64,000 nt of DNA from Corynespora cassiicola (GCA_022059125.1 JAEUWY010000016.1:496001-560000); one strand, 5' to 3'. Positions 32,928-45,521 are shown, counted from the first letter of the stretch. Numbers and translations: made by a program. Notes: generated from the letters alone by a model not told the origin.

Positions 32928-34010
32928 GCAGAAACCCAAATCATAGAAAGAAAGGCCAGCAAGGGCTCAGAAGGAGAGACGGAGAAGAGAATCAGGGCGC
33001 CGCGGGCGCTTTGGGCATATTAAACGTGGGAAATTGAAGTTTCTGCAGAGTAAAGGCAGGAAAATGGAGTCACAGGAAGACTTGTTAGCTCTCGTTCGAA
33101 GGCTGGCCGGATGGCTGCCAACCGTTGGCATAAGATGGTGCGCTTGGGGAGGCCTGAAACGGGAGCGGCTTCAGGTGCCGCTTTGGGCAACGACTCCAAC
33201 GCACTTGAAGCGCGGTAGGCATCGCAGCGGCTCCCAGGCAGCGGCATGGATGTCTCAGCCGAGGCGGCCGGGCGGTCGAGGGAGCATGCTTGCGGCAAGC
33301 GTGCGGACGTCGCAAGCGTCATGGGCGTCGTGAGCATCGCGATGCAGTGACGGGCGACGTTGCGGTGGTGGTGCGGGGCAGTCGTCGCGCGCGACATGGG
33401 ATGACAGCGGCGCACGTGATCTTCTATCGGGCCGACAGCTCACGTTCGACCTCTGTCGACCGCCCGCGACCTGCCAGACGAGAGTAGCCGCCGGGGCTAA
33501 CGACGCTCGCGCAGGAACCCAGGAGCCCAGGAGCCCAGGAGCCCAGGAGTTGACCATGGCTGCTGCGAGGGCGAGGCTTCGACGCTTTCCAGCCAGCCGC
33601 CCAGCCAGCGGCCTTCCGCTGCACATCAAACCGTCACACGTCTTGGCCTCGGCGACGTCGAGCGTGTGCCTCCCCAGCCGCCTGCTGCAGCTGAGCGGCG
33701 AGCGGCGGGCGGCGGGCGGGCAGTGGAGACAGGACACTCATCCAGCATGGCCAGCAAGGCATGGAGCCGGCCACCTCTTCCAGTTGCCTGCAGCGTGGGC
33801 AGACGCGACGCATCCTGGCCTCACCCTCGCATGCCTCCTGTGCGCTGCGCTGCACCGCACTGCACCACCCACCACCCACCACCCACCACCACCGCCGCCC
33901 CTCCCCCCATTGCCATCCGCCGTCTGCCCCGGCCTCGTCCCCCGCGCCCGCGCCCTCCCCTCTGCTACCCCGGTTGACGGGCTGTGAGAGACACCTCCAA
34001 CTTGGCTGCC
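32928..34010. other. Divergent intergenic region
   Basis: About 1.1 kb, GC-rich on its right half. A tandem GGAGCCCA unit lies at about 33513-33550. A C-rich stretch (33860-33960, ACCACCCACC and CCGCCCC types) forms the promoter or leader of the gene at 34011. No supported gene; Arg-rich frames are composition artefacts. Confidence 0.5.
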
Positions 34011-36280
34011 ATGTTCAACTTCAGCGGTAAGTCCGTCGCCGCAGGCCTGTCCTGGCCCGCCGCCTCCGTCGCTCCCCCCCCCAACACGTCACCGCATCCC
34101 AATGGTTCCGTCTCGAGTCTCTCCCTTCACATCCGCTGCCGCGCCGGCGCCACCCCCCGCCACAGGTCACCTGCTGCCGCAAACACCCCCTCGACCGTCT
34201 GCTGGCCAGCCTGCCCGACCTGCTGCCCACTCGCCGTTTTGCGTCCTTTTGCCTGTTTCGCCGCCGTGTTCCATCCATCGAAACCACCACACGCGTTTCG
34301 CCCTGCCCTGCCTGCTCCGTGCACGTGAGTTAATATCGCTGATTATCCCTCCGCCGCAGGTGGCCTCCTTGCCGGCCAGCACGATTCTCAGAAGGAAAGG
34401 GCGCCGCCATTGAAGCCTATACCCGCGACATTCCCGTCATATCCCCCGCCCACCTCCGCCTCGTCCACGCCCCCTCCAGCCTGGACCGCAGCCCCTAATT
34501 CGCCCATCCCCGCCCACTTCCTCAATCTGAAGAGGCCAACGGACGTCAGTCTCGACACCCTAGCCCTCTTGAACGTCTCCTTCGCCCCAGAGTCTGACTT
34601 CGAAACATTGTTGGCATCCGTGCCCGTGCCCGCCGACGCGCAATCCTACCTCCCGCCCAAAACATGGCTAGACCCATCAGATCAGAGCGATCTGCCGCGC
34701 GCCGAGGCCACATCCGTGACCCTTCTCAGCAATGGCAGAAGGGCCCCGGAGCGCAATGACTTCCATGTGCGCGCCAAAGAGCTGTTCTTCAACAACGAAG
34801 ATGCCTTCTCAAACCTCACCCGCAAGCCCAGAGGCCCCAAGACGCAGCTGCGGCTCGCCCACTTTCGTAAGTTCTGGGAAGGCCTCGATAACATGGCCTA
34901 TTACTGGGACGATTCCCTGGACGAATACTTGCCGCCAAACCCAGATGCTGTCGACCACAGTCCCGACAAGTCCCTAGATGACCCTTCCGCTCCAGCCAAC
35001 GGTCAGGCCCAAGACCCCGCTGTCCAACCCGAAACAGGCCCCACTACTAAATCGAGCCCCAATTCTGGGTCGCCAAACAGAGAGGAACCGCGCAAAAAAG
35101 CAAAAACGGAGGCGGTGTGCAACGAAACAATCACCTTGCCAGTGAACTCATTGGGCTTTGGCGGCGCCACGGTCCCGGCTCGGCACCCAACTGCTGTTCC
35201 GAGCCAGGTACTACCTGCGAGGGGTGCACCACCCAAAGCCCCATGGGCCATCAATATGGAACCCCAGAAGCCGCTTGACTCCTCTAGAGGCACCTACCGT
35301 GGCTATCGTATTGGTAATGGTGCGGAGATGCCCGACCAGTATCGCCTTGACACCGTACGTTCATTCTTGGAACCTATTGCATGGGCATTCGGGATTACAT
35401 TTGTGCCCCATCGCCGGCCTCCCGTGCTATTACTGGAGCATATACGTTTCCCGGTCCGTATGAATACCGTCGGATGGCGAGGTCCCGCGGACAGGATGAA
35501 GGCGCGTCAGGGCTGGATGGAAGGGCCCGTGCTAGGTGTGCAATGTAGACCAGACACCAGCTTTGGCTCCACTGGCAATCTGGAGGCTGAGTCGGTATTA
35601 GATGTAGTCAGAGAGCTTGGCGGCTTGCTCTTGTTGGCTCAAGAACGTGCAAGGCAGGGGAAGACTGAAAAGAGGGGTGGTGAAGGGAAATGGTGGACTA
35701 CAAAGCCGCGTTGGGGCGGCGGGCCCGGTGGAGAGGTCGGAGAAGCCAGAGGTGCCAGTGATGCCCCATCAGCAGATGCTGCACCAAAGCCAGATGAGAA
35801 GCCGTCCGGAAGGTCTCGGATGGGCTCGACAAAGGAGCGGCGGCGCCCTACTCCTGCTGAGATTTGGAAGACTCTGCGCCCTGGCAATCCGCTCTGGGAT
35901 CCCAAAATTGTTTATGAGGCCATCGGGAAGGACAGCCATTCTGATTGGGACGACGTAGGCAATCATGCAGAGAGAGGCTTTTTTGGCGTACTGACAAGTC
36001 CTAGATTTTCATGGTTTCATCACTGAATCACCACATAAGCGTGCTCAAGTTGCGCGTGCACTCGGCATATCTGCAGTTTATTACAGAGGGCAAGTTCCCA
36101 GAAAGTGAACCTTCGGATCCCAATTGGTGCTCGCCAACCCTGCACAGAACTCGCTGGTTCGATTTGTTCAGCATCGAAGACCGATCCGAGGCAATGCGAG
36201 GGCTATGGGGAATCACAGCTTACTTGCTGCGGGCACAGCCCAAGGAAGAAGCGGATGTTGATATGAAAGGGTCGTCATAA
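34011..36280 (+). CDS. Conserved fungal-type protein of unknown function
   Basis: Three exons, 34011-34026, 34360-35954 and 36005-36280, 628 residues. I do not recognise a named family. Exon 1 encodes only MFNFS plus one base, joined across a 333-nt intron (GTAAGT...GCAG) to GGLLAGQHDSQ. Two globular-looking parts are separated by a polar, basic linker (residues about 195-250, GSPNREEPRKKAKTE). Part one includes RAKELFFNNEDAFSNL and FRKFWEGLDNMAYYWDDSLDEYLPP. Part two includes YRGYRIGNGAEMPDQYRLD and a segment with HIRFPVRMNTVGWRGPADRMKAR. A Gly/Lys/Arg-rich stretch and a helical end follow. The basic linker suggests the nucleus. The second intron (50 nt) joins SDWDD to IFMVSSLNHH in phase. 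The exon pattern and sharp signals make the gene real; its job is unknown. Confidence 0.75.
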
Positions 36281-36717
36281 GCTGTCTCAAACGTACCGGT
36301 GCACGCAGATTCACCCGGGTAGGATGGTACTGGCTACATAGGTGATCTAGACGATCTTTCGATATGTAGGCTCTGTAATGATCCGTGAAAAGGTAAGATG
36401 CACATAGACGGTGCTCAAAAACTCAGCGCTGAGGCTGATTCATCCCATCAATTGCGCAACCCGTAGGCTTTCATACATAGGCGACATGCTCTATAATGCA
36501 TCACACCTAAAGTATGCAGACAAAGCAGTTTTTATCGGGTACATTCATTGTGTTTTGTATACATTATGCATGAGCGGGTGACAAGCTGCACTCGCATTTG
36601 ACCGGCCGGAAAAGACAGTAGCCAACGCATACGGCGTGTGCGAAAAGACGTCATGAATCATAAAGTCAACACATCTTGATAGGTGCAAAAGCCAATCATC
36701 GGACTCATCCCAACCCT
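36281..36717. other. Convergent intergenic region
   Basis: About 440 bp of ordinary AT-leaning 3' flanking DNA between two convergent stops. Nothing recognised. Confidence 0.5.
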
Positions 36718-37536
36718 TCACACCTTTTTGCCATGTTCTAATCCACACCTCTTCAGGCAATCCCGGCTCCCGACGTCGGCACCAGAAGCAATAGGCGGCA
36801 GTCTGCTTTTCATATCTTCAAGGTTGAGGCTCGTGTCGCCAAAGGCAGCGTGGATCATGTCGGGTGGAAATTGCCAGAGCCCATTGAGCATATTCAGTGT
36901 CCCAGGATCCTCGGAGTCGAGGGCACTGATTAATTGTGCATTGAAACAGCCTAAAAACATTAGCAGACATTCCACATGAAATAACAACAAGAAGGAAAGG
37001 AATTGATAAAGATACTGTGGCAAGAGGCAGTGGAAGAACAAGCTCAGCAAACGAAACCCACCAGTATTCTGCATGACATGCAAACTGCCCCTCGGAAATA
37101 CCGTCATGATTCCAGAGGTCAACACCGCGCTGACAGTATCCACTCCATTCTCCTCCACCATCCACGTCGTCGTATTCCCCGAGACCGCCACCACGCAGTT
37201 GGTCGCCCGTTGGTGCAGGTGCGGCGGCAGCATGGCGCACGGCCCTAGGTTTAGCATCGCGACCGTCATGCCCAGGCCCGTCATGACGGGGAAGGTCGCA
37301 GCGTTGGCACTGACGACGGAGCCTGGGTTGAACGACCACGTGCGTTGCACGTTGAAGTCGAAGATCCAGTCCGCGTTGTGTGAGAGGATGCCATGGCGGT
37401 CCAGTGCGGTGGCGGCTAGTTTGAGTCTTTGGTTTAGCTCTGTGTTGGCGGTTTTGTCCACTGCGAGGGCGGTGGGGAGGGTGGAGAGGAGGAGCAAACA
37501 AGGGAGGTAGTATGGTTGGAATGGAGCTCGGGACAT
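36718..37536 (-). CDS. Secreted cupin (spherulin-1A/germin-like)
   Basis: Two exons, 37536-37062 and 36950-36718, 235 residues. Residues 1-25 (ending PTALA) form a signal peptide. A single cupin domain follows: motif 1 is PPHLHQRATNCVVAVSG (H106, H108) and motif 2 is GIMTVFPRGSLHVMQN (H153). In germins and spherulins, three His and one Glu bind a metal ion; the Glu of motif 1 is replaced here by Asn113, so metal binding may be altered. Spherulin-1A-like proteins are secreted during encystment in Physarum and are common in fungi with no agreed function. The intron (36951-37061, 111 nt, GTGGGT...TTTAG) lies just after motif 2 and joins QNT to GCFNAQ. Transcribed in the same direction as PMR1, 1.6 kb downstream of it. 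Confidence 0.85.
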   Translation of the reverse strand: MSRAPFQPYYLPCLLLLSTLPTALAVDKTANTELNQRLKLAATALDRHGILSHNADWIFDFNVQRTWSFNPGSVVSANAATFPVMTGLGMTVAMLNLGPCAMLPPHLHQRATNCVVAVSGNTTTWMVEENGVDTVSAVLTSGIMTVFPRGSLHVMQNTGGFRLLSLFFHCLLPQYLYQFLSFLLLFHVECLLMFLGCFNAQLISALDSEDPGTLNMLNGLWQFPPDMIHAAFGDTSLNLEDMKSRLPPIASGADVGSRDCLKRCGLEHGKKV

Positions 37537-39175
37537 TGTTGCTGGCAGAGGTGGATGTGGTGTTTTGTCTGAATAGGCTGGGTACGAAAGACGCAGTCTA
37601 ATATAGGATGGTAGGTTGTACTATGCGGGAGGCGGTAGCCTTTGAAAGAAGTGCCTCCACTCTCGCCACGCTATAGACAGAGAAACAGACGCATGGAGGA
37701 AGGAGAAAAGTGTAGGTGGACAGATATCAAACTTCGAGATGTTACGGCCCGTCGAATTGAGCTATTCGAGGAGAACACGTCCGAGTTGGACAGTCAGCTT
37801 TTTATATCCTACGCCGACACCAGTAAAGGTAGAGGCCTGGATTCAAGTAATATTTCAAAGACAAGAGAAGAGCTTGGAAGGCGAGCGTTTCTCTGTTGTC
37901 GCAGTCTGCAAGCCACAGTTACTCTCGACACTGAGGGGGCGTCGTGTAGATCGCCGGAAACCTTACGCATACTACCTGTCCAAAAATTGATATCCTGCCC
38001 GTTCTCATTCTACTACCTCTAGCCTTAGCCCTTGAAGTAGAGCTTTCTTAAAAGGACGCCCGTAGGGTATATATATATGTATGTTCTGTAGGGATCTCGA
38101 CTGACAATACTCGAATAACAGTAGCCTGATGTTTCTCAATTGCAGAGACGAAATAATCAGATACCTTTAGCCCCCGGATAATGTAGGCCCTGGTCTATGG
38201 ATGAACATGTTGCTGGGCTGTGTACCATGGACTCGAGGGAGCGACCCGGGGTACACACAGTTTGCTCAAAGGAAACGTAACCCGAGGGAGTGCCAGCGTG
38301 ATTCGTCTGAGATGTGACATTAGTGAGAGTGATGCCATGAAGATATATATGTGGCTGTATCACCGTATCGCCTGGTATGCAAGTTGCTGGTGGGTATCTA
38401 GCTCACCTTTTCTTGCCTGCAACGTCGCCCATCTCCTGCTAGATTAATGTGATAAGGCAACGTGACGAGCATCTGGCTAGGGGATGAGGGGCAAGGAACG
38501 AGTATCTGGTGGTATCCTTTAGCCTATCAGCGGCATGCACCAACCCTTGTGTCTGTGTCGCGTCTTACACGGCCCGTACATTACTGAGGCCGTTTTTGTC
38601 CGTTACGCAGACAGTGAGTTCTCGACACCGCTTCATCCAAGTGAAGACACAGTGATGCAGGGAGAAGATATGTCCAGCTGCCGGCCCCTTGAGCAAGTTA
38701 AGTTGCTGACGTTGGACAAGGTAAGTGGCATTAGGAGAAACATGGTGATAAGGCCCCAAGAAGCACGATGCACATGTCTGTATGAGGTACGGATAGTCCC
38801 AGGCTCTACGCACTGTGTTATCGCATCTGCAAGCAGTACAAAGTCGATGCATGCCAATGTACCATCATGGTACATGAGTCAGCCGATGCCCTCCAGTATC
38901 TGGGAAATACCTCTTTTGAATAATGTTCGGCCGGTTTCCAGATCGCAACCTTGGTAATCGCGTTAACCGGCTGAGGACCTGTCCGCTTGGACGGATTGAG
39001 CTGATGTTTACAAATAAGTCAGTGGATCCAATGCTTCCAAATCCAACTCAATTTTATGATCAAGCATGGAGAAGCAAGTAACGGGAGAAATAGGGGTGAA
39101 AGCCAGCGTCGTTCAGGGGATTCACCCGGACCGCTGATCTATACTGTATATTCCCTAGTATCATCTATTACAATA
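37537..39175. other. 1.6 kb intergenic region between PMR1 and the cupin gene
   Basis: AT-leaning DNA with a TATATATATATG run near 38070. Frames here (for example plus 38535-38957 and minus 38565-38852) show no family features. The region must contain the cupin promoter and the PMR1 3' UTR. No gene supported. Confidence 0.5.
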
Positions 39176-42100
39176 TCATACAATAGTGCTATACCCAACC
39201 ATTCTCCTTTTCAACTTCCACTTATTGAAAAATTTCCTACCCTCATCGGCCCAGAAGACACAGCTAGCCACAGCGATGAGATGCAGGAGATCCAACAAAC
39301 CGAGCGCTTCTGTCTGGAATATGTGCTGTAGGGGCGGAAAGTATATTACAGCCAACTGGCCAAGCAAACTGCCGGCCACGGCATAGTTGAACATCTTGTT
39401 CGAGAAGAGTCCTATTTCGCCAGCGAGGACGGATTTGCTTTCGGAACGACAGGTGAGGGCATTAAACATGTCGAAGAGAACAAAAGAAGTGAAGGTCATG
39501 GTAGTATCTCGCGCTGTCACCTCGCCATCCACGGTCATTTCGCGATAGTATGTGATGAGTGTTCCAGTCATAATGATAGCTGCAGATTGCAAGACTCTCT
39601 GCAGCAGTTGGCGGGTGAGAACACGGGCTTGTCTTGGCCGTGGCGGGCGTCCCATGACCGCAGGGTCAACAGGCTCTACACCCAACGACTGGGCGGGGGG
39701 TCCGTCCATAAGAATATCTGAGAGTAATTAGCAAACGTACTGGCAGTTTTAGATGGATTTTACTTACTGATCCACAAGATTTGCATCGCATTCAAAGGGT
39801 TCTGGAACCCGAGGAAGGTGCTCAAGAGGACCAGGCTCAGTGCTGCAGCGCTAGTACTAAGCTGAAAGGTCAGGAAATTTTGAATGTTGTAGAAGATTCC
39901 CTTGCCCTCCTCGATAGCATTCAGAATTGTGGAAAAATTGTCGTCGGTCAAGATCATGTCTGCAGCCTCCTTGGCTACGTCCGTACCGAGCCTGCCCATG
40001 GATATGCCGATGTCTGCTTTCTTTAGTGCTGGGGCATCGTTTACGCCATCGCCAGTCATGGCAACCACATCGCCCCTTGACTGTAGAGCACGAACAATCT
40101 TCATCTTGTGTTCTGGGCTGGTTCGAGCGAAAATCGATGTAGTAGCAATGGCTTGCGCAAGCTCCTCTTCCGTCATCTGATCCAGTTCATCGCCACGTAG
40201 AACGGAACGCCCGATGGCGGAATTGGAGCTGATTGGCATTCCGAGTCTCTTCCCGATGGCAACTGCAGTAGTTTCCGCGTCGCCAGTGATCATGATGACC
40301 TTGATTTTGCCTGCCATTAATCGCCGAATCGACCTCTCGACACCCTTCCTGGGAGGGTCATTCATTCCAACCAAACCAGCAAAGACGAGTCCCCGGTAAT
40401 GCTCGTCATCCCCGAGTGCAGAGCTGGCTGCGGAATGAGCCGGCGACGCAGTACCACTGCTTGCTTTGTGAGACGTCTTCTTCGACGCCCCGCTTGCAAA
40501 GCCAAGGACGCGGAGGCCCTCCTGCGCCATCTTATCGGCTGCTTTGATTGCTTCCTGCCGACGGAACTGATCAAGAGCGACCTCCTTCCCTTGGGCATTG
40601 ACGTAGGTGTCACAACGGTCCAAAACTTTCTCTAGGGCACCCTTGATATAGGCAACGTCCGGACCGGGGGTAAGTTCGGCGCCTGAGCTTCCATTAATCA
40701 CTACGCCCATCCACTTTCTCTCGGAGCTGAAAGGCGTCTCGTAGCGGCGGGCACCGATCCTTTCCCTCACATCATCTTCTCCAAAGACGTCTAACAGATC
40801 TAACAGGGCAACGTCGGTAGGCTGGCCCACCCAGCGGCTTTTGGCAGCAGAATTATCATCACCCATGGTGGATGACAGTACTGCGGCTGTCGAGGCGGAG
40901 GCTTGCGAAGCGTTGGCGCCCAGAAGTCTCGCGTTGTTGACGATGTTTCCGATCCGTAGTATATTACGGGTGGGCGAATCCAGAGCACTCGTATCGTGCT
41001 TTTGCTTGACATCTACTGGTGTGGACTCGTCAAAGTGCCAAATCTTGGTGACAGTCATATGATTGGTGGTCAGTGTGCCTGTGATTGGGTCAGGAGAATA
41101 CACAAAAGCAAGCTTCTACCAAATTTCTTACCCGTTTTGTCACTACAGATGACATTGACTGAGGCCAACGTTTCCACACTGGGGAGCCGTCGGACAATGG
41201 CATCTCGTTTCGACATCCTGAGTACACCCAGAGCCAGTGTAACGGTAACAATGATAGGCAGACCCTCGGGAATGGCAGCCACGGCCAACGAAACACCAAT
41301 TTGAAACATGTCCAGAAATTCCCAGCCTCTCCAGAGACCAAGGAGCATGATGAAAGCGATGACACCGAACGACATGTAGCTAAGTTCCTTTCCTAGTCGG
41401 TCCATGGAGAGCTGTAGGGGGGTCCGCGGGCTCTCGATTTCTTGTAGAGAGGCCGATATGGCGCCAAACTCGGTGTTTCCTCCGGTCCCAATTACAAGCC
41501 CTTGGCCATAACCAGAGCGAACCAAAGTGCCCATAAAGGCAATGTTCTTCTGGTCGTTTAGACGAATGTCGGCGCCAACGGTTCCGGCGGCGGGAGAAGC
41601 ATAAAAGGGCGAGTGCGGGCGTGGTGCGCCATGTGGAGGAGTTATCGTCTCCGGAACTTTAGGGACTGGCTCGTTCTCGCCAGTCAAGTTGGACTCGTCG
41701 ATTGTCAGATCAGCAGCGTGGGTGATGCGAATGTCTGCAGGGATGCGATCGCCAGTATGGAACAAGACTAGGTCTCCGGGGACAAGAAGGGTGGCGGATA
41801 TAGTGGAGGAGTTTCGTTCGGCAGCTTCCAGGGAGGCTGCAGTGTCCTTTAGATCATCCAGCTCGAAATCGTCATTGCCATTCATGTTCGGCAATCGACC
41901 ACTGCGCGGCGGTTCAACACCGGCGCGAATGACATGTGCAGAGTGAGGAACCAATTGGTTCAAGGCTTCCAATGACTTTTCTGAGCGGTATTCTTGTACA
42001 AAGCCCACGGTTACGACAATGGTGACGGCAGCTGCTATGCTGATGGCATCCTCCAAATTGCCCATTATAAACGACACGGCGGCTGAAGCTAGCAGAAGCA

Positions 42101-42504
42101 GGATGAGGGTTTCCTTGAATTGCTTGAGAAATCGCAGCCATAGCGGCTCTGGCTCTTCGTGGGGAAGTTCGTTGAGGCCGTGTGTGAGAATGCGAGAGGC
42201 GGCATTGGATGACGAGAGGCCATGTGTTACCGACGTCGAGAGTTTGCGGGCAGTCTCTTGCGGCGACAGGAGAGAATAGGAGGAGGTTATCGACTGATGC
42301 AAGGCATATTAGCTCTGGAGCCAGCGGAAACAAGGCGCTCGCCTTGGGTATATCCAGGGCGAGGGGGGGAGAGGTTACCGAAGGAGTCGAGCGTCTCTGG
42401 GGCGGTTCTGGTGGCTGCAGCAATGGCGACGGAGCGCGGGAAGGCTTCGAGGCTCCGGCAGCTCCATGGTACAGAGGTAACGAGGGGGTCGAAGCTCTCG
42501 ACAT
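39176..42504 (-). CDS. PMR1: Golgi Ca2+/Mn2+ P-type ATPase
   Basis: Four exons: 42504-42379, 42293-41132, 41078-39768, 39717-39176; 1,046 residues. SPCA-type pump that loads the Golgi with calcium and manganese for secretion and glycosylation. An N-terminal Ser/Pro-rich tail is followed by the cation-ATPase N domain, the first helix pair, the actuator loop with LTGEN, and [15 protein letters not shown]. The phosphorylation site ICSDKTGT (Asp427) is split by an intron. [29 protein letters not shown] and the conserved [20 protein letters not shown] follow, the last also split by an intron. The C-terminal helices end in [10 protein letters not shown]. Introns are 85, 53 and 50 nt. Slightly longer than yeast Pmr1 (950) because of the N-terminal tail. 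Confidence 0.95.
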
Positions 42505-43548
42505 ATTTGCATGGCCGAACGGCCTCTCAACGTGGCCTATTGAGGACGGCGCCGGGGCGGCGAGGATGGAGGCGAGGAAATGCGCGGGCGGGCTGATGTT
42601 ATCTCATGGATGCCGAGAGACGGCCACTGGGCAGAGGGCAAAGGGCAGAGGGCAGAGGGCAGTGGCGTCGGGTGTGGAGTATGTGGTGTACGGTGTGGGT
42701 GGAGTGCCAGTCGGCGGCAGGTCGGAACGGGTGGAATGCTGGAGGAATAAAACGCCAAAGCAGACTACGAGATGCGATGCGGCGCTGGGCCCATGCATTG
42801 GCCAGCAGTCCGGGGCCGGCACAGACGCGAGTTTCATGGGCCAGAAGGCGTTTTACCCAGCAGCCGCCTGCCGCACGCTTCGGCAGACGGCCTGCCTAGC
42901 AATTCTCCTGCTCGCAGCCTGGCAGCCAGCCCAGGAACCGCCGTCGGTGGCCATCGTGGTCCAAGGCCCATGTGGGCGGTACGTAGGGTACGTAGGGAGA
43001 TGGGCACCCCTGGCCTGGCCTGGCCTACACCAGCCATGCCCCCACCGCGGCGGCCGGACTTCAGTAGTTGGCCGCGCAGGGCCGCAAACAAAAGGAAGCC
43101 AAACGCGTTCCAGACGCTCCCGCACATGCAAAACCCCCGTGACAGCGCGGCCGGGGAGGCAGAGAGCCAGAGGGATGCGAGGCAGCGGGATGCGTGGCTG
43201 ACTAAGCGCACCTCGCCAAGCGCAGCCTGCGCCCAGCCTCCCACGCCCGCGCCAGCCTCATCGACCCAACCCTGGAACCCCGACCACCTCCTCTGCCCTT
43301 CCTCTCCCCGCCGCCATCGCCCGCCCCGAGCTTATCGCAACCCCAACACCACCCGCACATCGCGACGACTGCGCGCGCCTCAGAGGCGGCGTTGCTCCTG
43401 ACCCCGTCGCGCGCCCCCCGAGCACCACTAGATCCTCGTCCGCTTCCCGACGCGCCCGTTGAAACAACAACAAACACCACCACCACGCGCGCCGACCGCA
43501 TCCGCCCCGCGCAGTCCCCCATCCTTCTTCCCTGCATCCGTCGCCGCC
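42505..43548. other. Divergent intergenic region between PMR1 and RAD21
   Basis: About 1 kb, GC-rich. Contains a tandem array of GGGCAGA heptamers (about 42628-42662) and GTACGTAGG duplications near 42978. The RAD21 side is C-rich and leads into the ATG. No supported gene. Confidence 0.5.
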
Positions 43549-45521
43549 ATGTTCTTCCCCGAGCAGTTGCTCTCCAAGCAGGGCCCGCTGGCCCGCGTCT
43601 GGCTGGCCGCAAACGTAGAGAAGAAGCTCACCAAGACCCAGGTGCTACAGGACAAGATCGTTGACGACATCGAGGTCATTGTCAAGCCCGATGGCGTCGC
43701 CGGCGGTCCTCTGGCCCTGCGCCTCAGCGGCCAATTGCTGCTGGGTGTTGTGCGCATCTACAGCCGGAAGGCGCGCTATCTGCTCGACGACTGCAACGAT
43801 GCCCTGTGGAAAATCAAAATGGTGCGTTGTGCCACTACTTGAGAGAGAGAATTGCCCTATTGACGCGTCGCGAACAGGCCTTCCGCCCTGGAAACATTGA
43901 CCTCCCCACCACCCAATCTCACCTTGCCAACCCTGCCAGCTTGACCTTGCCCGATGTCATCACCGAAATCGACTTGCTTGCCCCAATGCCCGACCCCTCC
44001 ATGCTCCTGTCCCAGCCTCTCTTGGATTTTGACCTGGGCATTGATGACTCAGCCGTACCCGACTGGGACCAGAGCCAACTTTTGTCTGGTAGCATTGAGC
44101 AGGCCCGTGCTGAGCCCATGGACTTGGATTTCAACGATGATCTGGGTCTCGACATTGGCGACGGTGACGGCCTTGAGCCCTTCGACGAGGGCACGAGCAT
44201 TGAGCGCGGCCGTGACGCGCCGCTTGAGCGACGCGCCTCGGAGGAGTTTGACTCTGTGCTCAAGGGCATGGGTGATGACGATTTGAACCTGGATATTGGC
44301 GACGGCGACGATGATCTGACCGAAATGCCCGCAGCCCCCGAAGTGCCTCTCGACACCGACATGGATATCGACATGGGAGGCATGGGAGGCATGACTGAGC
44401 TTGAGCCCCCTGTCGAACCGTCCGGGGTCGAGGAACTTGCCTTGAACCGCGCCCGCGAGTCTCTCTCTCCCCTCTCCTCGATCCGCTCAAGTGTTGAGCG
44501 CGATTTGGAGCAAACTTTCCAGGAGCAGAACACGGCCGCATTTGAACCCGAGCCCGAGCCTGAGCAGGAGGAAGAGGAGGAGGCGGGTGCCCGCCAGGCC
44601 AACAGGGCCAAGCGCCGGAAGCTCATTGAACAGGATGCCGAAACCCAGGTCTCAAACACCCAAATCCGTGACCAACAGAACAACCGTGAAAGAATCCTCA
44701 AGGCCCCGTCTTTCCTCCCACGGGACCCGGTGCTACTTGCGCTAATGAACATGCAAAAGTCAGGCGGCTTCGTGTCCAGCATTCTTGGTGATGGCCGTAG
44801 CCAGGGATGGGCTCCCGAGCTTCGCGGTATTCTGTCTCTCGAAGTTGTTTCTCGGCCTCAGAAGCGAAAGCGAGACAGTGGCGTCGCTGACCTCGGTACC
44901 GAAGAAGAGGACGCGACCGCCGGCGCAGAGAAGACTCCCCAGTTGGAATTTGATCAGACCGAGCCGGAGCTTGGTGACCTTGGAGCAGACTTTGGTGCTG
45001 ACACAACGCTCCCTCAGGATGAAGAACAGATTGAGCTCCCGGAAGACATCGGCATCGGAGCAGAGGAAAGAGCGATGCTCGAGGAGGAAGAAGCCTTTTC
45101 TCCCGTGGCAGACAATTTCGATGACACAACTATTCCATTGCTTCACCCCGCTGACAGTGGACCCGTTTCGCTAGGAACAAAGCACGCCGTCCATCTTCTT
45201 CGTGAGCGCTTTGGCCCAGAAGCTGAGCATAGCGAAGCAGAGCGCCAAAAGACAAGCGTCTTGTTCCAAGACATGCTTCCAGAAGCCACCACATCAAAGG
45301 CAGATGCCACCAAGATGTTCTTCGAGATCTTGGTCTTGGCCACCAAGGATGCCGTCAAGGTTGAGCAGCCTGTCGATGAGCTGGGCGGACCTCTTCGCAT
45401 CCGCGGCAAGCGTGGCCTCTGGGGCTCGTGGGCAGAGACCTCGGCTGGCGGCGAATTGGCTTCGCAGTCTGCCCCTGAAGCTGCCCCTGAAGCCTCTGCT
45501 GCGGTCGCTGCCGAAGCGTAA
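43549..45521 (+). CDS. RAD21: Cohesin kleisin subunit Rad21/Scc1
   Basis: Two exons, 43549-43821 and 43878-45521, 638 residues. The kleisin closes the cohesin ring by binding Smc3 with its N-terminus and Smc1 with its C-terminus. The N-terminal domain begins MFFPEQLLSKQGPLARVWLAA and includes KKLTKTQVLQ and VRIYSRKARYLLDDCNDALWKIK, joined by a 56-nt intron (GTGCGT donor) to AFRPGNIDLP. The middle is acidic and disordered. Residues 198-203 read SIERGR, an exact match to the yeast separase site pattern SxExGR. The C-terminal winged helix contains KMFFEILVLATKDAVKVEQ and GPLRIRGKRGLWGSWAE. The short Ala/Pro/Glu tail is typical. The mitotic paralogue is favoured over Rec8 because of the overall sequence. 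Confidence 0.93.

Noticed and set aside
31837..32946. 369-residue plus-strand frame opposite the membrane protein
   Set aside because: Gly/Ala/Glu low-complexity shadow of the Ser/Pro/Ala-rich ectodomain codons.
41914..42302. Reading the PMR1 exon 1 frame straight through into a separate 196-residue protein
   Set aside because: Family sequence requires splicing at 42294-42378; the read-through beyond it is an out-of-frame shadow of the ATPase.
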